This document shows positions 45,668 to 54,376 of a stretch of DNA of 64,000 nt, piece by piece. The notes under the pieces are model-generated. The model saw only the letters and a list, made by a program, of their open reading frames with translations, searched no databases and was not told where the DNA came from. Source of the DNA: Candidatus Eiseniibacteriota bacterium. GTDB taxonomy: Bacteria > Eisenbacteria > RBG-16-71-46 > CAIMUX01 > WJJG01. The position numbers and the translations under genes were made by a program. Numbering within the stretch: the stretch's first letter is position 1; every line of letters begins with the position of its first letter. Location: positions 62,001 to 126,000 of the forward strand of contig JAGMBO010000004.1 of assembly GCA_023129715.1 (NCBI GenBank), given 5' to 3'.

Positions 45668-46648
45668 TTGTTCGGATCAGGGAAGATCCGCACTGGAATC
45701 GACCTGGGCACCGGCAGCGTCAAGATCGTTCGGATCAAAGGGATTGATCAATCCGCGACGATCACGCACGCCGGGTTTGAGCCCTGGCCCCAGGCGGAAG
45801 AGTCTGCGGACTTGGCCGAGCCGGCCGCGGTGGCGTTGAGTCGTCTCCTCGCCCGGTTCGGGCTGCGCAAGAACAGCCTCGGCCGCATTGCGGTTGCCGT
45901 GAGCGGTGAGGAGACGAGCCTGCGCGAGGTCTTCCTGCCTCCCCTGAGCGATGCCGAAATGCGCATGGCGCTTCCCTTCGAAGCGCGCAGGCACCTCAAC
46001 CTCGAAGACATGTCCTCTCCACAGCTGGACTTCCAGATCCTGGGTCCTGCCCCACGGTCCGAAGAGGAGGATCAGGAGCAGGTCCGCGTCCTGTTGGCCG
46101 CCGTGCCGCGGCAGGTACGTGATTTCCCAGTGCGTGTGCTGGCCCGCCTCGGGCTGGAGCCCGAGGTCGTTGACCTGGAGCCGCTCGCGGGCTTGAATGC
46201 GCTGATGGCGCATCAGAATGGAGAGCTTGAGGCGAAGCGCGTTGTTGGCCTGCTCGATCTGGGACGCCGACGAGCCTGCCTGCATGTGACCGGCTGCAAC
46301 GGAGGCTTCTTGAGCCGGACCGTGGGTCCGGGGCACCCCGGCGAGGATGCCGGTGAGCGAGTGGCTGCCTATCGGGAGAGACTCACCGAACGGATCCGCG
46401 AGACGCTCACCTACTACCGCGGGCGCTTTCGCCAGGAGGTCGCCCAGATCCACCTGGCCGGCGGGGGAAGTCTGCTCCGCGATCTAGCCAGCGACCTGCG
46501 GGAAGCGCTCGAGCGTCCGGTTGCCGTCCTCGATCCTCTGACGCACAGACTCGCCAAGACACGCGGCGCGGCGGAGGTCGAGGGTATGGGTTCGCGATTC
46601 GTGGTTGCCTGGGGGCTCTGTCAGTGGTGGAACCGCGGCGATGTTTAG
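45668..46648 (+). CDS. pilM: Type IV pilus actin-like assembly protein PilM
   Basis: PilM is an FtsA-like cytoplasmic ATPase-fold protein that binds the tail of PilN. The 326-residue product has phosphate loops of the actin fold (IDLGTGSVKIVRI near the start; LLDLGRRRACLHV; IHLAGGGSLLRDL) and PilM features (LREVFLPPLSDAEMRMALPF). The start is TTG at 45668, set by GGAGG six bases before it. It overlaps pilN by eight bases, in the standard pilM-N-O-P-Q order. Confidence 0.93.
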   Translation: MFGSGKIRTGIDLGTGSVKIVRIKGIDQSATITHAGFEPWPQAEESADLAEPAAVALSRLLARFGLRKNSLGRIAVAVSGEETSLREVFLPPLSDAEMRMALPFEARRHLNLEDMSSPQLDFQILGPAPRSEEEDQEQVRVLLAAVPRQVRDFPVRVLARLGLEPEVVDLEPLAGLNALMAHQNGELEAKRVVGLLDLGRRRACLHVTGCNGGFLSRTVGPGHPGEDAGERVAAYRERLTERIRETLTYYRGRFRQEVAQIHLAGGGSLLRDLASDLREALERPVAVLDPLTHRLAKTRGAAEVEGMGSRFVVAWGLCQWWNRGDV

Positions 46649-47192
46649 GATCAACCTCTACCCAGAGTATGCCGCCAAGCGGCGCATGGTGCAGCGACGG
46701 GTCCTGTGGACGGCTCTACTTGCGCTGGTCCTCGCGCTGGAGGCGGCGCTATTGGCGGGGCTGACGACGAGCGGGATTCTGCTGCAGGAGCGGGCGAACG
46801 CCCTGCGCAGGCAGACCGACGAGCTTGCGGCTCAGCTTCCTGAACTACCGCCCGTTGATACCGAGTTTGCCCTGGAGGTTCTCGCCGAGCGCCGTGAGCG
46901 CATCGACTGGATGCCCAAGTTAGCGGCGCTCTCGACAGTCATCCAAGAGGGTGTGCGGCTCTCGGAGATCATCGGACAGACAAGCTGGCGCCGGCAGGGT
47001 GCGCGGCTGGAGGTGAGGGGCATTATCCGGGGCGCGCGGCCCCGCATGGAGGATGTCGCCCGCCTCGCCGAGGCCCTGAAGGGAGATGTCCACATCGCAG
47101 AGGATTTTCCGGCCGTGCAGGTCTCGCGCATCGGGAGTGAGACCGACTTTCGGATCATCTGCGAACCCGCGCAGGCGCAGGGAGCTGATTGA
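46641..47192 (+). CDS. pilN: Type IV pilus alignment protein PilN
   Basis: PilN is a bitopic inner-membrane protein linking PilM to PilO. The N-terminal cytoplasmic peptide FRINLYPEYAAKRR is the PilM-binding INLxP motif, followed by one membrane helix (about residues 22-44), a coiled coil, and a ferredoxin-like periplasmic domain. The 183-residue length is normal. The ATG at 46641 overlaps the pilM stop. Confidence 0.93.
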   Translation: MFRINLYPEYAAKRRMVQRRVLWTALLALVLALEAALLAGLTTSGILLQERANALRRQTDELAAQLPELPPVDTEFALEVLAERRERIDWMPKLAALSTVIQEGVRLSEIIGQTSWRRQGARLEVRGIIRGARPRMEDVARLAEALKGDVHIAEDFPAVQVSRIGSETDFRIICEPAQAQGAD

Positions 47193-47734
47193 TGGCGCGC
47201 TCGCAGTCGGATCTGACGGTCTTTGCACTCGGCCTGGGCGTCGCCGTGTTGGTGCTGACGCTGGCCATCGATCTGGGGTTCACCCAGCCGCAGGCCGAGG
47301 AAGTCGAACGCCTTACGGCGCTGCGGGCCCGCTTGCGCCGGCAGGTGGACCTGCGCCAGGCGCGCGATCGGCAGGTCGAAGATCTGCACGAATTCCTGGA
47401 GCAAGAGAATCTGGCCGGTGTGCTGCTGGCCGCGCCGCGCAGCGATCCGGCGACCTATCTGGGTGAGTTGCTCGAGCAGACGCGCATGGTGCGTGAGGAG
47501 TTACGCCACGAGAAGAGTCGTGAGACCGAGAGGTTCAGGATTACTCAGCTCCGACTCGAGGTGCGCGGCAGCTATGGGGCGCTGATCTCCTTCATCCGCA
47601 CGCTCGAACAAGGTGCCCGACTGGCAACCGTCGAGATGTTCATGATCGAAGTGGTGGAGGGCGACCGCACCCGGCGAGGGGAAGTGATGCTGCGGGCTGA
47701 ACTCGCGATCTCGATCTTCGATCCCAAGGGGTAA
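47192..47734 (+). CDS. pilO: Type IV pilus alignment protein PilO
   Basis: PilO pairs with PilN and contacts PilP. The 180-residue product has one N-terminal membrane helix (about residues 9-29, LTVFALGLGVAVLVLTLAID), a coiled coil, and a periplasmic ferredoxin-like domain (RLEVRGSYGALISFIRTLEQ). ATG at 47192 forms TGATG with the pilN stop; a TTG just before is less likely. Weak sequence conservation makes the order important for the call. Confidence 0.87.
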   Translation: MARSQSDLTVFALGLGVAVLVLTLAIDLGFTQPQAEEVERLTALRARLRRQVDLRQARDRQVEDLHEFLEQENLAGVLLAAPRSDPATYLGELLEQTRMVREELRHEKSRETERFRITQLRLEVRGSYGALISFIRTLEQGARLATVEMFMIEVVEGDRTRRGEVMLRAELAISIFDPKG

Positions 47735-47742
47735 CGCTGGCG

Positions 47743-48231
47743 ATGGGCAATCTGATGCACGGCAGTCGCGGATTCTGGATCAGTCTGGGAGTGCTGGTTC
47801 TGATCGGCGTCTTCCTCGGTGCCCGTTCCTGGGGTGCCGTGCGTGCGGTGCTCGCCATCCAACAGGAATCGTCAATGAACCAGGCAACCGATGAGGTTCC
47901 CTGGACGAGTCACGCTGCCGTTATCTCCTATAAGGATAGCCTGTTGGCCAATGTCGTCGTTGCGCAGCGGGATCCGTTCGACAATCCGCCGGTGGAGTAT
48001 CGACCTCGGGTGGAAATCGATCCGGAGCCCCTGGTCAGGGAACCGCTCTTGCGCGCGATTCTCTACGACACGGTCAACCCGAGTGTGATTCTCAGTGTGG
48101 GCAGTGCAAGCTCGCGGTGGCTGCATGAAGGCGAGAGCTTCCTTGGGTGGAGAGTGGCCGATATCGCATCGACCGCCGTCACGGTCACCCACGGTGATCG
48201 GAGCGCTGTTCTCTCCCTTTCCCCTTTCTAG
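47743..48231 (+). CDS. Type IV pilus PilP-like pilotin-bridge protein
   Basis: PilP connects PilN-PilO to the secretin. The 162-residue product has an N-terminal membrane helix rather than a lipobox (FWISLGVLVLIGVFLGA), a linker, and a C-terminal domain with ILYDTVNPSVILSVGSA, WLHEGESFLGWRVADI and AVTVTHGDRSAVLSL, which match the GspC/PilP homology-region pattern. Lack of a lipidation Cys differs from Gammaproteobacterial PilP. Confidence 0.78.
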   Translation: MGNLMHGSRGFWISLGVLVLIGVFLGARSWGAVRAVLAIQQESSMNQATDEVPWTSHAAVISYKDSLLANVVVAQRDPFDNPPVEYRPRVEIDPEPLVREPLLRAILYDTVNPSVILSVGSASSRWLHEGESFLGWRVADIASTAVTVTHGDRSAVLSLSPF

Positions 48232-48241
48232 GAGGAGACGC

Positions 48242-49636
48242 ATGTCAGGGAAACCGAATCGGGTGAATCGGAAGGTCGGGATCACTGCCTTCGGATTGCT
48301 GGTAGTACTGCTGGTGTTCCCGGCGATGGCATCGGGACAGGATCGCGGTGCTGCGTCGCTGATCACGCTGGATGCTGACAGTACGTCGGTCAACGACATC
48401 CTTCAGATCCTCGCGGAACGCAGCAACCTCAATATCGTCACCAGTCCCGAGGTGATGGGCCGGACGATATCGATTCATCTGCGCAACACGCCCTTCGATG
48501 AGGCGCTCAACTTGGTGGTGCGAGCCGCAGGGTTGGGCTACGAGCGCGTGGGGGAATCGATCCTGGTCGCGGATGTCGCCAGGCTCGAGACTCAAACGGG
48601 ACTTGTGACGCGGGTGTTCGATCTGCAGTACGCCAACGCGGATGAGGTGGGCCGGATGCTCGAAGTGCTCACCAAGAATGCAGCCGCCAATGCGGCCGGC
48701 GACCGGATCGTCGTCCGAGCTTCGCAATCCGTGGTCGAGCAGATCGAGGAGATCATCGCGCTTCTGGACCGCAAACCAATCCAGGTCCAGCTCACCGCCC
48801 GCCTGATCGAAGTCAACACCTCCGCGCTGCAAGAACTCGGAATCGACTGGGAGAGAATCACTGACTGGTCGACCGTGATTGCCGAGGGGCCGTTTCGGGA
48901 GACGGCTCGCGGGGCGTTGCCCAACGAACTCGGCGTGATCAAGGCCGACGAGACGCTGGACTACTACCGCCAGGTGAACGCCTTCGAGATCGCCCTCGAT
49001 GCAATGCTGACGGACGGCACGGCGCGGCTGCTCGCCGACTCGAAGGTCGTCACGATCAATGGCGCCTCTGCGGAGTTCTTCGCCGGCGAGACGGTGCCGG
49101 TCGTGATCACATCATTGTCGAGTGCGGGTGTTGGCGGTGCTGCCCTGCAGACCGTACAGCTCGAGAAGATCGATGTGGGTGTGCGTCTCAGAATCACGCC
49201 GCGTGTCTCCGCCGACGGGTTCATTACGACGCTTGTCGAACCGGAGGTTTCACGAATCATCCGCTTCGTCGGTCCCGACGATGATCTCCCCCAGACCTCG
49301 ACCAGGCGGGTGCGGACGCAGGTGCGCGTGCAGGATGGCGAGAAGATCTACATCGGCGGTCTGCTCTCCGAAGAGGAGCGCAAGACGGTCAAGAAGGTCC
49401 CCATCCTTGGGCAAATCCCCTTGCTCGGCTATCTCTTCCAGCATCGTAGCATCGATAGGACTCGTCTCGACCTGGTGATCGAGATTACGCCGTGTGTGGT
49501 CGGGGATGCGGGGGCTGCTCTTCCCCAGACTCCGGAGATGCATGGCTCGCGACTCGATCCGCGGGATTCGGAAGAGGATGAGGGTTCGGAAGCTCAGGCG
49601 ACCGGCGGGACGCCCGCTGGGGATGACTGGAACTAG
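48242..49636 (+). CDS. pilQ: Type IV pilus secretin PilQ
   Basis: PilQ is the outer-membrane channel for the pilus. The 464-residue product has a signal peptide (to about residue 32), an STN-like domain (LDADSTSVNDILQILAERSN), an N1 domain (VFDLQYANADEVGRMLEVL), and the secretin core with VQLTARLIEVNTSALQELGI, VPVVITSLSSAGVGGAALQ and the closing VPILGQIPLLGYLFQHRSID. It lacks the N-terminal AMIN domains of proteobacterial PilQ, so it is short. ATG at 48242 follows AGGAGGAG. Confidence 0.95.
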   Translation: MSGKPNRVNRKVGITAFGLLVVLLVFPAMASGQDRGAASLITLDADSTSVNDILQILAERSNLNIVTSPEVMGRTISIHLRNTPFDEALNLVVRAAGLGYERVGESILVADVARLETQTGLVTRVFDLQYANADEVGRMLEVLTKNAAANAAGDRIVVRASQSVVEQIEEIIALLDRKPIQVQLTARLIEVNTSALQELGIDWERITDWSTVIAEGPFRETARGALPNELGVIKADETLDYYRQVNAFEIALDAMLTDGTARLLADSKVVTINGASAEFFAGETVPVVITSLSSAGVGGAALQTVQLEKIDVGVRLRITPRVSADGFITTLVEPEVSRIIRFVGPDDDLPQTSTRRVRTQVRVQDGEKIYIGGLLSEEERKTVKKVPILGQIPLLGYLFQHRSIDRTRLDLVIEITPCVVGDAGAALPQTPEMHGSRLDPRDSEEDEGSEAQATGGTPAGDDWN

Positions 49637-49648
49637 GGGAGTCCGAAG

Positions 49649-50710
49649 ATGAGAATCGGTGATGTTCTCGAGGAAGCGGTTCGCCGGGAGGCCTCCGACC
49701 TGATCATCAGTGCGGGGGCTCCGATCACCTATCATGTGCATGGCGTCCTCGAGCCGAATGAGCCGGCCACGCCCCTGACCCCGCGGGACAGCCAGGATCT
49801 CGCCTACCAGCTCCTCAATGAAGAGCAACGCAAGACCTTCGAACAGGTCTTCGAACTCGACCTGGCGTTCCACTATCGCGACCTGGCCCGGTTCCGCGTG
49901 AGTGTCTACCGTCAGCGTGGGACCGTTGCTGCTGTCCTGCGACTCGTGCCGCTCTCGGTTCCTCACTACACCGACATCGGGATTACCGAGAAGCTGATGG
50001 GCCGCTTGCTCACGACCCCCAACGGGCTCGTGCTCGTCACCGGACCGACGGGGGCCGGGAAGTCGACGACGGTGGCGAGCTTCCTATCCTATCTCAACAC
50101 CGAGACGGACATCGCCCGGCACATCATCACGATCGAAGACCCGATCGAGTTCCTGCTGTCCTCGCAGGTCTGCATCATCGACCAGCGCGAACTGGGATCG
50201 GATACGCAGAACTACGCCATTGGGCTGCGTAGTGCCCTGCGGCAGATGCCGCACATCATCTTTGTCGGGGAGATGCGGGATCGTTCAACGATGGAGATTG
50301 CGTTGACCGCGGCCGAGACGGGAAACCTCGTCATCAGCACGCTTTCGACCCAATCCGCTTCGAAGACGATCAACCGGATCATCGACGTCTTTCCCTTGGA
50401 GGATCAGGCCGAGGTCCGGACCCGCCTTGCGCTGACGCTCAAGGCGGTGATCTCGCAGGTTCTGCTGCGGCGCATGGATATGCCGAAGCGCGTCGCCGCA
50501 CGGGAGGTTCTCTATATCACGAGTTCAGTGAGCAATCTGATACGCGAAGGCAAAATCCATCAGATCGATAACGTGATTGCCAGTAGCTACGATCAAGGGA
50601 TGGTCCTGCTGGACGACTCCTTGCTGGAACTGCACCGTAACGGGATCGTGGATGCGGCCAGCATCATCCCCCGCCTTCAGGATACGGAGAAGATCCGCCT
50701 GTTGGTCTGA
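49649..50710 (+). CDS. PilT-family pilus retraction ATPase with altered Walker B and His box
   Basis: The 353-residue product is PilT-like over its length, with Walker A (TGPTGAGKSTTVASFLSYLN), Asp box (IIIEDPIEF-like), catalytic Glu208 in VGEMRD, and the C-terminal SNLIREGKIHQI resembling the AIRNLIRE motif. Two conserved sites differ: the Walker B region reads LRQMPHIIFVGEMRD instead of LREDPDVILVGEMRD, and the His box reads ETGNLVISTLSTQSA, so both His are lost (Asn226, Ser233). PilB here keeps them. It may be a PilU-like partner or a weak retraction motor. Confidence 0.9.
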   Translation: MRIGDVLEEAVRREASDLIISAGAPITYHVHGVLEPNEPATPLTPRDSQDLAYQLLNEEQRKTFEQVFELDLAFHYRDLARFRVSVYRQRGTVAAVLRLVPLSVPHYTDIGITEKLMGRLLTTPNGLVLVTGPTGAGKSTTVASFLSYLNTETDIARHIITIEDPIEFLLSSQVCIIDQRELGSDTQNYAIGLRSALRQMPHIIFVGEMRDRSTMEIALTAAETGNLVISTLSTQSASKTINRIIDVFPLEDQAEVRTRLALTLKAVISQVLLRRMDMPKRVAAREVLYITSSVSNLIREGKIHQIDNVIASSYDQGMVLLDDSLLELHRNGIVDAASIIPRLQDTEKIRLLV

Positions 50711-50740
50711 GGGGTCTGCTGGTGAAAGGAGGGTCTGCAG

Positions 50741-51469
50741 ATGCTCGACTCGGTGCGCGCGAAGGCCAGGCTGCGCAGGTTCATCAAGGGCTGGGTCACC
50801 TACCGCGACCTGGTGCTAGATTGTCTGGGGAAGCGGGAGACGACGGCCGAACAGGAACAGCGGTTCCTGAAACTCCAGGCCCGACTCGCCTCCCAAGTGC
50901 CTTGGTTGACATCAATTGTGCCGCCCAACTTGGGGCAGGAGGCTCAGCGGCAGCTCACCCAGGTGACGGAGCTGCTCAACCGGTACCGCAGCCTGCGAGC
51001 CGAGAGCCTGACGGGGCAACGGGAGCGCGAGGAATTCGAGCGTGAGTGGCACGAGGGCTTCATCTTCCTCAACAAGTTGACCGGTGTGCAGCTTCTCGGA
51101 AGCAAGCAGCCGGCGAAACGCCTGGGCGTAGGTGTGCCCAGGGGGCTGTCGCAGCACACGCGGCGCCAGCGGGGACCGGTGGTGCGTTTCCTCGGATTCC
51201 TGCTTCGCGTTGCCGTAATCTTCGTCGCGATCTATCTAGTCGCGCGTGGTTTGGGGCTGCGCTGGACCGCGGAGGGCCGGTTCACGCCGGTCCTTCCGGA
51301 GAGTTTCATCAGTTGGTGGAGTGGTGTCCAGGGGGGGCTGGGTGACATCTGGGGAAGAATCGCCTTTTTCGCGCAGCCGCTGATCGCAGCCTACGGGCCA
51401 ACGGTCACGATCATCATGTTCGCGGTCTTGCTGTTTGCGATCTTCTATTGGGCTTTTCTGCGTGGGTAG
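50741..51469 (+). CDS. Unknown two-helix membrane protein in the pil locus
   Basis: The 242-residue product has a basic, helical N-terminal half (MLDSVRAKARLRRFIKGWVT), then two membrane helices near residues 149-168 and 217-240. I recognise no family. It starts 30 bases after pilT with a strong AAAGGAGGG site and precedes the Ig-repeat lipoprotein, so it is likely co-transcribed with pilus genes. It could anchor or regulate the pilus machine, but nothing in the sequence shows how. Confidence 0.75.
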   Translation: MLDSVRAKARLRRFIKGWVTYRDLVLDCLGKRETTAEQEQRFLKLQARLASQVPWLTSIVPPNLGQEAQRQLTQVTELLNRYRSLRAESLTGQREREEFEREWHEGFIFLNKLTGVQLLGSKQPAKRLGVGVPRGLSQHTRRQRGPVVRFLGFLLRVAVIFVAIYLVARGLGLRWTAEGRFTPVLPESFISWWSGVQGGLGDIWGRIAFFAQPLIAAYGPTVTIIMFAVLLFAIFYWAFLRG

Positions 51470-51523
51470 CAGGTTCGGCGTGTTCGGTGGCTCGCTGGAG
51501 CGACCTGTACCAAGGAGTGAACG

Positions 51524-54220
51524 ATGAAGTCAGCTCTCTTCGCCCTCGGAATGGCGATGCTTCTCCTGTCTCCCTTCCTCGGCTGCGAGAAACAGAATGA
51601 TGGGCCCACCGGGCCGGGAGGAACTCCAGGGGAACCCTCCGACGTGCCGGATGACATCGCCCTCGCGCGCAGTTTTCCTCCGCTGTTGGCCAATGGTGTC
51701 GATGAGATCACCGTCTACGCGACTGTTGTTGACGCCGCCGGTCGCGGTCTCGATGGCGTGGGCGTGGTCTTTGTGACGACTCATGGTGCGATCGAGCCCT
51801 ATGCGACGACGAGTGGGACGGGTGTCGCCCAGACGACTTTGACCAGCACTGCCTCGACCGAGGACGTGATCGCTGCCGTGACCGCGCAGGCGAGCACGGC
51901 GACGGGAGAGACGATGGCAGCGGCTGCAGGGGCCCGCATTCTGGTCACCCAGACGCCGCTGAAGTCATCGGTACTACAGGAGCCCGCCAATCAAGCTCTC
52001 TTGCGTCCCCGCACGCAGGGGGTGTTTTCCTTGGCTGCGACAGTCATTGAGGATATCGCTCAGATCACGATGAAAGGCATCACGATCACCGCCGAGGCGC
52101 ACCCGGCAGTGATTCCGGCCGACGGCGTGAGCGAGTGCGAGATCGTGGCCATGGTGACCGAGACGACCCGGGGCGTGCCACTGAGCGATGAGTCTCTCAG
52201 CTTCGGCACCAGCGCCGGATCGATCGAGGGACAGATGATCACGGGTAGCGACGGAGTGGTGGCGGCAACACTGAGAGCGAGTCCGGGCGAAACAGCCGCC
52301 ACGGTGACCGTCTACTACGGCCAGACGCTCACCGCGACGACGGCAGTCGCATTCAGTCCGCTGACGCTTTCACTCGCTACCGACATGCCCCCGCTGTTGG
52401 CCGACGGCGCCTCGGAGACCAACGTGGTTGCGCTGTTGGTAAACGATGAGGGCAATCCGATCGTGGGAGCCAGAGTCGATTTCGGAACTACCCTCGGTAC
52501 GGTCACTTCTCCAGTGGACACCGACGCCGATGGCAGGGCAACCGCCCGCCTGATCGCGGGAACCGCGCCCGGAACGGCCACGGTTCGGGCATCGTTTGGT
52601 GATCTCTTGCGGGACAGTGTGACCGTGATGATTGCCGCCTTGCCGACCGCGGCTTCACTCGAGCTTGGGGCCGATCCGGCCATTCTGTCCGCCGACGGGC
52701 TGAGCCAGGCGACGATCATCGCCACAGCTCTCGATGCCGACGGCAACCTGGTGCCGAATGGCACCGCCGTGACCTTCAGCGTTCTCTCGGGCGGCGGGAC
52801 TATCGTCCAGCCCGTACGGCTCACATCCGGCGGTGTTGCCGAGGCGACCTACATTGCCGGGACGACGGCCGGGACGGTGAGCGTCCAGGCCAGCTCCGGC
52901 AGCGCGACGGAGACCACCTCCCTGGAGCTGGTTCATCTCGATGTGGGGCGTCTGACCCTGACCACCGAGAGCCCGACGTTGCTCGCCAATGGAATTGAGT
53001 CGACCCTGCTGACCGCTACGGTCACCGATGTGCATGGCCATCCCGTGCTTCCTGGAACGATCGTGAGCTTTGCGGCGGGCGAGGGCGAAATCGACCGGGT
53101 GTCGCCAACGGATGAGAATGGCGTGGCCACGGCTTGGCTGCGTTCCGACCCGCTGGTCACCGGGACGGCGCGCGTCTCGGCAAGGGCGGGGGAGTTCCAG
53201 CGGACCGTGGATGTCAAGTTCGTCTCTGAGGAAGCCGCTCACATCGAGGAGATCAGCACCGATCCCCCTAGTATTGGCGTTGTGGGCGCCGGAGATCATG
53301 AGACGGCCGTAATGATATTCGAGGTTCAGGACTGCAATGGGATTCCAGTTGATCTCGATCATGCCGTCACGTTGGATTTACATATCGAGCCGGTGACCGG
53401 TGAGACCGATGCATATCTCTGCCCGCTCTCGGCGACGACCAATGATCGTGGACTGGCGACAACGACGGTGAATGCCCAGACGAAGTCGGGTGTCGTGAAA
53501 GTCTCGGCATCGGTTGGGACGCTTCTCGGGGAGCCGATCAAGGTGGCGATCCACGGGGATCAGCCCGACGTTGAACATTTCGGGATCGCCTTCGAACAGA
53601 TCAATATCGCCGGACTAGTGCATGCTGGGATCCACAATCCCGTAACTGGCTACGTCGGGGATGCGTGGGGCAATCCCGTCCCACTGGGAACCCGCGTCTG
53701 GTTCTACAGCGAGTACGGCCTCGTTCAGGGCAGTGCGGGCACCAATGAGCATGGTGAGGCGACGGTGGACGAAGTGACGGCGGCGCCCTTCCCGCAGATT
53801 CCCGGCGGGGATGGGCTCGTCACGGTCTGCGCGCAGACGGTGGACAAGTCAGGTGCCTGGATCGAGACCTGTGGCGATGTGATGTGGTCCGGTTCGACGA
53901 TTGTAGAGATCCTGGAACCTGAAGCAGGATTCGACGTGCCCAATGGGGGTGCGGTCACGATCCAGTTCCAGGTGCGCGACGCCAACTTCAACCCGCTGAC
54001 CGAGGGCACAAGCATCTCCGTCGCTGCCACGGAAGGGAAACTGGCCGGCGTCACCAGTTTCACGCTACCGGATACGCAGAGTTCGGCGTATACGGAGTTC
54101 GAGGTGATCTTGACTGATGACGACGCGCTGGATGTAGATCCGAGGACATCCATCGTCACGATCACGGTCACCAGCTTCAACGGAGACGTCGTGACGACGA
54201 TCTCCGGAACCGTCAACTAG
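51524..54220 (+). CDS. Surface lipoprotein with bacterial Ig-like (Big_1/invasin-type) repeats
   Basis: The 898-residue product has a lipoprotein signal ending FLGC (Cys21) and then repeated Ig-like domains. Five Big_1-like units are clear, each opening like FPPLLANGVDEITVYATVVD, MPPLLADGASETNVVALLVN or SPTLLANGIESTLLTATVTD and closing with a GTATVRA-type strand; two or three degenerate units follow. Such repeats extend adhesins from the surface. Its place between pilus genes and the prepilin peptidase suggests it works with the pili, or shares their expression. No catalytic motif is seen. Confidence 0.85.
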   Translation: MKSALFALGMAMLLLSPFLGCEKQNDGPTGPGGTPGEPSDVPDDIALARSFPPLLANGVDEITVYATVVDAAGRGLDGVGVVFVTTHGAIEPYATTSGTGVAQTTLTSTASTEDVIAAVTAQASTATGETMAAAAGARILVTQTPLKSSVLQEPANQALLRPRTQGVFSLAATVIEDIAQITMKGITITAEAHPAVIPADGVSECEIVAMVTETTRGVPLSDESLSFGTSAGSIEGQMITGSDGVVAATLRASPGETAATVTVYYGQTLTATTAVAFSPLTLSLATDMPPLLADGASETNVVALLVNDEGNPIVGARVDFGTTLGTVTSPVDTDADGRATARLIAGTAPGTATVRASFGDLLRDSVTVMIAALPTAASLELGADPAILSADGLSQATIIATALDADGNLVPNGTAVTFSVLSGGGTIVQPVRLTSGGVAEATYIAGTTAGTVSVQASSGSATETTSLELVHLDVGRLTLTTESPTLLANGIESTLLTATVTDVHGHPVLPGTIVSFAAGEGEIDRVSPTDENGVATAWLRSDPLVTGTARVSARAGEFQRTVDVKFVSEEAAHIEEISTDPPSIGVVGAGDHETAVMIFEVQDCNGIPVDLDHAVTLDLHIEPVTGETDAYLCPLSATTNDRGLATTTVNAQTKSGVVKVSASVGTLLGEPIKVAIHGDQPDVEHFGIAFEQINIAGLVHAGIHNPVTGYVGDAWGNPVPLGTRVWFYSEYGLVQGSAGTNEHGEATVDEVTAAPFPQIPGGDGLVTVCAQTVDKSGAWIETCGDVMWSGSTIVEILEPEAGFDVPNGGAVTIQFQVRDANFNPLTEGTSISVAATEGKLAGVTSFTLPDTQSSAYTEFEVILTDDDALDVDPRTSIVTITVTSFNGDVVTTISGTVN

Positions 54221-54241
54221 AGTCTGAGGTCGATAGGTTCT

Positions 54242-54273
54242 CGCCCGGCTGCTCTATCATGATTGGCCGGGCG
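54242..54273 (+). terminator. Hairpin after the Ig-repeat lipoprotein gene
   Basis: CGCCCGGC (54242-54249) and GCCGGGCG (54266-54273) pair around a 16-base loop, 22 bases after the stop. No T-run follows. It probably ends or weakens the pil transcript before the peptidase gene. Confidence 0.4.
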
Positions 54274-54317
54274 AACTTCTGAGTCGGCGATGCGCAGAGG
54301 ACACCCGAGCGTTTGAG

Positions 54318-54353
54318 CCACAGGACCTCCACCCGGCAGGCGGTGGCCTGTGG
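54318..54353. promoter_or_regulatory. Nested stem-loop before the prepilin peptidase
   Basis: CCACAGG (54318-54324) pairs with CCTGTGG (54347-54353), and inside it CCACC (54329-54333) pairs with GGTGG (54342-54346). The structure ends 24 bases before the ATG and may lie in the 5' leader. Confidence 0.4.
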
Positions 54354-54376
54354 GCCGGTGCCTTGAGGAGGTTGGC

